Positions 58,519-64,000 of a stretch of 64,000 bases of DNA are shown in pieces. The translations under genes and the position numbers were made by a program. The DNA is taken from assembly GCA_009843635.1 (NCBI GenBank), contig VYDB01000004.1, positions 1 through 64,000 on the forward strand, written 5' to 3'. The notes beneath the pieces were generated by a model. The model saw nothing but the letters and a program-made list of their open reading frames with translations. It ran no database searches and was not told where the DNA came from. How positions within the stretch are numbered: the first letter of the stretch is position 1; each line of letters opens with the position of its first letter. This DNA comes from Gammaproteobacteria bacterium. GTDB lineage: Bacteria > Pseudomonadota > Gammaproteobacteria > Pseudomonadales > Azotimanducaceae.

Positions 58519-59243
58519 TCTACTCGCCGCCGTTGATCGAGGCCCGCCTAGTGCGCCGCCACAAGCGCTTTCTGGCCGACGTGACGTTGCCGGACGGCAG
58601 CTTGCTGCGCGCCCACTGCCCCAACACCGGCGCCATGACCGGCTGTTCCGAGCCGGGCAGCCGGGTCTGGCTCATGGATTCGGGCAATGAGCGGCGCAAG
58701 TACCGGCACACGTTGGAATTGGTGGCCTCGGGCGAGCACCTGGTGTGCGTCAACACTGCCCGCGCCAACCAAGTCGTTGCGGCGGCGATCGAAGAAGCGC
58801 TGATACCACCGTTGGCGGGCTATGCGTCGTGGCGGCGCGAGCCGGCCATTCCCGGCGGCAAGGGGCGCTTCGACCTCAAGCTGTGGGATCCGGCGAAGGG
58901 CGAGTGCTACGTGGAGTTGAAGAGCCTCACCTTGGGTTTGGCTGATGGCTATGGCGCCTTCCCCGACGCGCCGAGCGTACGGGCGTTGAAGCATGTTGAG
59001 GAACTGCGCAGGGTGCGGTCCGAGCTTCAATGCCGAGCGGTGCTGATATTCTGCGTCATGCACAGCGGCGTGCGCATTGCCACCACCGCTGACGCGATTC
59101 AGCCTGCCTACGGCGAGCAGGTCCGGCAGGCCATCGCTGAGGGTGTCGAGGTCTATGCGTGGCGCTGCCTGCCCACACCGCAGGAACTCATCGTTGATGG
59201 ACCCTTGCCGTTTGTTGGAACCAACAGTACTGCTTTGCGTTGA
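58515..59243 (+). CDS. sfsA: Sugar fermentation stimulation protein SfsA
   Basis: 242 residues, the family length. Signatures are FLADVTLPDGSLLRAHCPNT, GAMTGCSEPGSRVW, KGRFDLKLWDPAKGECYVEL and KSLTLGLADGYGAFPDAPS, which include conserved nuclease-like acidic and Lys residues, and a final PxxP-type LPFVGTNSTALR. It has been described as DNA-binding and nuclease-like; its physiological role is unclear. sfsA next to dksA is conserved in E. coli; here they are separated by an aminotransferase and sit on opposite strands. Confidence 0.95.
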   Translation: MIYSPPLIEARLVRRHKRFLADVTLPDGSLLRAHCPNTGAMTGCSEPGSRVWLMDSGNERRKYRHTLELVASGEHLVCVNTARANQVVAAAIEEALIPPLAGYASWRREPAIPGGKGRFDLKLWDPAKGECYVELKSLTLGLADGYGAFPDAPSVRALKHVEELRRVRSELQCRAVLIFCVMHSGVRIATTADAIQPAYGEQVRQAIAEGVEVYAWRCLPTPQELIVDGPLPFVGTNSTALR

Positions 59244-59259
59244 CAGCACCGGAGGAGCT

Positions 59260-60333
59260 ATGACAGATCAATCATTTGCGCAACTCGTTGACGCCGCCAA
59301 CGACATCCTTGCCCATCCGCGGCGTGAGACCACATTCACCGGGAAAAACGGATCCCTGCAAGCCGCGCCGAGATTCGAGGTGTACCACTCCGCCCCTTCG
59401 CTGTGCTCCTTCAAGGTTCGCGCGGTGCTGTTTGAGCGCGGCATTCCCTTCCGCTCCCACGACATGAACATCATGCCCATCCGTGGCGGCACGCCGGAGA
59501 ACTATCGCCCGGAATATGTGCGCATGCGCTTGCGGGGGGCGCCGAACGCCCGGCTGGTGGATGGTTACACGGGTGTCTCCGCCGTGACCACCGAAGGGTT
59601 CGACCCCTGTGTCGTGCCCACCTTGGTGGATCGCGAAAAGCAGGCCGTGGTGGTCGATTCGGTGCGTATCTGCGAGTACCTCGACGGGGAATGGAGCGAA
59701 GGTGAATCCTTGATGCCCGCCGCCTTGGCAGATGCGGTCCGCGCCCAGGTTGAACGGGTTGACCGGGCGCCCCACGTGGCGGCGCTCTACGGTGCCCATC
59801 CAGATGGCGACAACCGCCCCGCAGGACTGCGCACGAACATCAAGGATGTGCATGCCAAGAAGATCGCGGCCGTCGAAGCCATGATGGCGGAGGCCGGGCA
59901 TGACGTGGAACTTCAAGCGGCATATCGGGCGAAGATCGTCAAGGAGTCGAGCGCTGACAAGTTCGTCTATGACGGGGACAGCATGCGCAACGCCCACCAA
60001 GCCATGGACGAGCACGTGGGGGAACTCGAAGCACAGCTTGAAAGCTGCGGTGGACCTTGGGTGCTGGGCGAGGCCTACACCTTGGCCGACATCATGTGGA
60101 CCAATAGCATCTATCGCCTGCAATGGCTGGGCATGGGGCGCTTTTGGGAACAGGGTTCGAGCCGGTCCCGAGTGCGGGAATACGCCGCCCGCGCCTTTTC
60201 GCGGCCCTCCTTCCGGCGGGCGGTGGTCAACTGGCCGGCAGCCTATGGCCCTTCCCCGCACGTGAAGGAATTTCGCGGACCTCTCGCCCTTCTGAAGTTC
60301 ATCTGGCAGATGCAGCGGCGGCAGCCGATCTAG
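59260..60333 (+). CDS. Glutathione S-transferase family protein, LinD-like
   Basis: 357 residues from ATG 59260, with GGAGGAG directly upstream. N-terminal thioredoxin-like domain (about 38-130: RFEVYHSAPSLCSFKVRAVL) with the glutathione-site segment CVVPTLVDREKQAVVVDSVR, and a C-terminal helical domain (GPWVLGEAYTLADIMWTNSI). Remembered motifs such as EGFDP-VVPTLVD, VALLYGA-PDGD-RP and IVKE-AA--FV align with LinD, the 2,5-dichlorohydroquinone reductive dechlorinase of lindane-degrading sphingomonads. The Ser/Cys region SLCS resembles LinD VCS. Whether it dechlorinates anything is inference; other glutathione transfers are possible. Confidence 0.75.
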   Translation: MTDQSFAQLVDAANDILAHPRRETTFTGKNGSLQAAPRFEVYHSAPSLCSFKVRAVLFERGIPFRSHDMNIMPIRGGTPENYRPEYVRMRLRGAPNARLVDGYTGVSAVTTEGFDPCVVPTLVDREKQAVVVDSVRICEYLDGEWSEGESLMPAALADAVRAQVERVDRAPHVAALYGAHPDGDNRPAGLRTNIKDVHAKKIAAVEAMMAEAGHDVELQAAYRAKIVKESSADKFVYDGDSMRNAHQAMDEHVGELEAQLESCGGPWVLGEAYTLADIMWTNSIYRLQWLGMGRFWEQGSSRSRVREYAARAFSRPSFRRAVVNWPAAYGPSPHVKEFRGPLALLKFIWQMQRRQPI

Positions 60334-60387
60334 CCCCATACCGGTAGGGTCGGTCCTCAAATTCGTGGTGCTGCGCGGGGGTTGCAG

Positions 60388-61412
60388 TCAGTGGCCCTTG
60401 AAGGCCTCGACCAGTTGCCGGTAGTCGGCGGTTGTTCGCAGCCGTGCGCCGTATTGCCGCACTAGCGCCGCGGCAGCGTAGTTGCCGAAGCGGGCGGCCT
60501 GTGGCTCGGCCATGCCGACGCGCAGTCCGTGCAGGCAGGCGCCGGCGTAAATGTCGCCAGCGCCGGTGGTGTCGATGGCCTCGACGGCGAAGCCCGCCAC
60601 TTCCCGGCTGCTGCCGTTGGCCACGCTGATGCTGCCGCGGCTGCCCAAGGTGATGAAGCAGGCGCGGCCGATGTCCTTGAGCTCGGCGATGGCCAAGTCC
60701 AGTCGATCGGTGCCGGCCCAAGTCAGGGCCTCCTCTTCGTTGCAGAACAGCCAGTGGACGCCGTTGCCAAGCAGGCGCTCAAGCTCGTCGCGGAAGAACG
60801 TCACCATGCTGGGGTCGGACAGGCTGACGGCGGCGGGTACGGCGAACTCGTCGGCGAGTTGGCGGGTGCGCACTGCGGCCGTGAGCCCCGGCGGCTGGGC
60901 GCTGAGGTAGCCTTCAATGTACAGCGATCCCGCGCCAGCCAAGGCCGCTTCATCGATCTCGGCGATGCCGAGGCTTCGCGAGACGCCGAGAAAGGTGTTC
61001 ATGGAGCGTTCCGCATCGTCCGTGACCAGGACGATGCAGCGTCCGGTCAGGCCGTCCGACGTCCCGGCGTTGGCATTGGTGGCCACGCCGGCGCTGGCCA
61101 AGTCGTCCAGAAAGTGCCGGCCCACGTCGTCGCTCGCCACCTTGCAGGAATACAAGGCGCTGCCGCCGAAGCCTTGGATCGCCATGACGGTGTTGGCTGC
61201 CGAGCCGCCGCTCATGCGCTCGTGCGGGCGCTCGGAGAGATCGTCCTTCAAGCGGTTCAGGAACGCCTCCTCCACCAAGGTCATGTGGCCCTTGGCGATG
61301 TCGTGCCGAGCTAGGAAGGTGTCATCCACCCGGTACTCCATATCGACCAAGGCATTGCCGACGCCGTAAACGTCGTAGATGGGCGGGGACCGCCCGGCCG
61401 TACGGTCAGCGC

Positions 61413-61416
<4 letters not shown>
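60388..61416 (-). CDS. PfkB-family kinase, adenosine kinase-like
   Basis: 342 residues. [18 protein letters not shown] and [20 protein letters not shown] at the N-terminus form the substrate-binding fold of ribokinase-like enzymes, and [19 protein letters not shown] holds the anion hole and catalytic Asp. The combination of N-terminal VGNALVD and SAANT is typical of bacterial adenosine kinase-like members, so phosphorylation of adenosine to AMP is the favoured role; sugars remain possible. Its ATG overlaps the hemL stop by 4 bases (61413-61416), so it is coupled to hemL. Confidence 0.85.
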
Positions 61417-62696
<1,280 letters not shown>

Positions 62697-62706
62697 ACGG
62701 GAAAAC

Positions 62707-63144
62707 TCAAAACGGCTTGATGACGGCGAGAATGACGATCAGCACCAAGGCGATGGTGGGCACCTCGTTGAAGAGGCGCAGAAAGCGCTCGCTGGCGGGC
62801 TGCTCCCCTGCTGCCAGCGCCCGCATGATGCGGCGGCAGAAGTGGTGGTGGCCGACCAGCCCGATGACCAGCGCGACCTTGATCCAGAGCCAGAGGCTGG
62901 TGGCGTGTGCGCTCCAGGTTTCGATGAGCAGCCAGACGCCGAACACCAACGTGGCGATCATCGCCGGATTCATGATGATTCGGTAGAGTTTCGCCTCCAT
63001 GACCTCAAAGCGCTCGCGGCTTGGGGCGTCAGTGGCGGTGGCGTGGTACACGAACAGCCGTGGCAGGTAAAACAGTCCGGCGAACCAACACACCATGGCG
63101 ATTAGGTGCGCGGCCTTGGTCCAAAGGATCGCGTTCAATGGCAT
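62707..63144 (-). CDS. hemJ: Protoporphyrinogen IX oxidase HemJ
   Basis: Membrane oxidase of the late haem pathway, replacing HemG/HemY. 145 residues, four hydrophobic segments. [20 protein letters not shown] has the conserved His, followed by [12 protein letters not shown] and [39 protein letters not shown] holds further conserved His and Lys residues. ATG 63144. It is 18 bases downstream of the ClC gene and directly upstream of hemL. Confidence 0.94.
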   Translation of the reverse strand: MPLNAILWTKAAHLIAMVCWFAGLFYLPRLFVYHATATDAPSRERFEVMEAKLYRIIMNPAMIATLVFGVWLLIETWSAHATSLWLWIKVALVIGLVGHHHFCRRIMRALAAGEQPASERFLRLFNEVPTIALVLIVILAVIKPF

Positions 63145-63162
63145 AGTCTCCCAGGCACTATT

Positions 63163-64000
63163 TCAAGAGGACAGCGCACGGTAGCGGTCGATTTCCCGTT
63201 CCGTGATGACGCCGCTCGGCGTTGCCGCTGAGGTGCCCGTACGCACGATCAGCGCCGCCAATTCGCCGGCGCCGATCAGTGCTTCCGCTTCGTCCACGGT
63301 GGCGTCCGCATCGATTTCCGAAATGTTCCTGCGCACCGCAGGGAACGCTCGAAGGTCGATGTGCGAGCCCGCCGCCCCATTCTCAGCAAGGGCTGATCGC
63401 AAGTCTGCCGCGTTCAGCAATCCAGGACAATCCCCGAACGGCTCCTCAAGAAGAATCCAAGCCGGATTGCGGGCCAACGCCGCCTCAGCCTGGGGGCGTT
63501 CAACGGTCCAAGGCAAGCGTTCGATGCTCGGATTCATGATCGTTGCGGCTAGCGGCTCTGTCCGCTTCCAAACCGCGGGATTGGGGGGATAGACCACGCC
63601 GAAGCTGCGCACGGTGGTGAGAAACGGGGATTGGTGCTTGAAGACCTCATTGGTGGTGAGCATGGCCACGGCGATGATGAGCATGGCCGGCAGGATGAGG
63701 TTGGCGTTCAGGGTCATCTCAACCACGGCCATGAGCGCCGCCAACGGCGCCCGCAGCACCGCAGCCATCATGGCTGCCATGCCCAGCATGACGTAGAAAG
63801 CTTGAATCGAAGCGTCCTGTTCCGAGGCATGTCCGAATACCCCGATGGCGCCTCCGGCGCAGCCGCCGATGACTAGCGCCGGGCCGATCAAGCCGACCGG
63901 CAACCCCAGTCCGAAGGCCGCCGCGTTGGTCACGAGCTTGAGAATTGCCAGGGCGATGAGCGACCCGGCCGCCAGCTCGCCGAGCATGGCGCTGCTCAGC
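63163..64000 (-). CDS. ClC-family chloride channel/transporter with C-terminal CBS domain, 5' end beyond the window
   Basis: The frame is open to the right edge, so the start lies outside. The visible ~278 residues hold the last membrane helices: FGLGLPVGLIGPALVIGGCA corresponds to the conserved pore motif GxFxP-type, and MLGMAAMMAAVLRAPLAALM to the second half of the filter region. The C-terminus from about residue 140 is a soluble CBS-type domain (ISEIDADATVDEAEALIGAG and a final PSGVITEREIDRYRAL). Cl- channel against Cl-/H+ antiport cannot be decided because the glutamate gate lies off-window. Confidence 0.85.
   Translation of the reverse strand, partial: LSSAMLGELAAGSLIALAILKLVTNAAAFGLGLPVGLIGPALVIGGCAGGAIGVFGHASEQDASIQAFYVMLGMAAMMAAVLRAPLAALMAVVEMTLNANLILPAMLIIAVAMLTTNEVFKHQSPFLTTVRSFGVVYPPNPAVWKRTEPLAATIMNPSIERLPWTVERPQAEAALARNPAWILLEEPFGDCPGLLNAADLRSALAENGAAGSHIDLRAFPAVRRNISEIDADATVDEAEALIGAGELAALIVRTGTSAATPSGVITEREIDRYRALSS

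Overview
The window is a stretch of chromosome from a GC-rich gammaproteobacterium. The evidence is gene order: greA, rlmE, ftsH, glmM, secG, tRNA-Leu(GAG), tRNA-fMet, rimP, nusA, infB, rbfA, truB, rpsO, pnp is the Escherichia/Pseudomonas-type order, and sfsA, dksA, gluQ, pcnB form a second such block. dapB-carA-carB-greA at the left is the Pseudomonas-type order. GTG and TTG starts are common, and many genes overlap by 4 bases. I cannot name the genus.

Layout. 1-653: 3' part of dapB. 663-6508: seven minus-strand genes for envelope, glycosyl transfer and redox functions, sitting between dapB and carA. 6608-11149: carAB with its own promoter and a terminator-like hairpin in the leader. 11149-11406: a MITE-like inverted-repeat element. 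11455-11928: greA. 12107-21068: an accessory island between greA and rlmE, visibly AT-richer at 12.1-14.9 kb. It holds a DUF5131 (three-Cys)/TcmP pair, a large single-chain restriction-modification protein, a tRNA-Leu-shaped gene with an alanine (GGC) anticodon, two copies of a structured 114-base element with in-register promoter-like boxes, three small unknown genes and a vapBC pair. 21183-34935: a second insertion, around and after rlmE, with a NIPSNAP protein, a phosphotransferase, an NRAMP-like transporter, a molybdopterin oxidoreductase, a YeiH-type transporter, two SDRs, trxB and paaABCDE. 35102-48794: the conserved ftsH-to-pnp housekeeping block. 48791-57121 (minus): acs, pgi, a deoxynucleoside kinase, pcnB, an NtrC-like regulator with a degenerate receiver, gluQ and dksA. 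57310-60333 (plus): an aminotransferase, sfsA and a LinD-like glutathione transferase. 60388 to the right edge (minus): an adenosine-kinase-like enzyme, hemL, hemJ and a partial ClC channel.

How genes work together. carAB supplies carbamoyl phosphate. rimP-nusA-infB-rbfA-truB-rpsO-pnp joins ribosome maturation, antitermination, initiation and RNA decay, with initiator and leucine tRNAs just upstream. paaABCDE encodes the complete phenylacetyl-CoA epoxidase but no other step of that pathway. dksA, gluQ and pcnB link stringent control, tRNA modification and polyadenylation. hemL and hemJ are two haem-pathway steps. folP and folK are both missing from the positions they occupy in Escherichia coli.

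Most unusual items: the Leu-type tRNA with anticodon GGC at 18604-18705, the duplicated structured element at 18887 and 20201 whose differences all fall outside its predicted stems, and the DUF5131/TcmP pair beside a restriction-modification gene. All calls rest on reading the sequence and remembered family motifs; no search or folding program was run.
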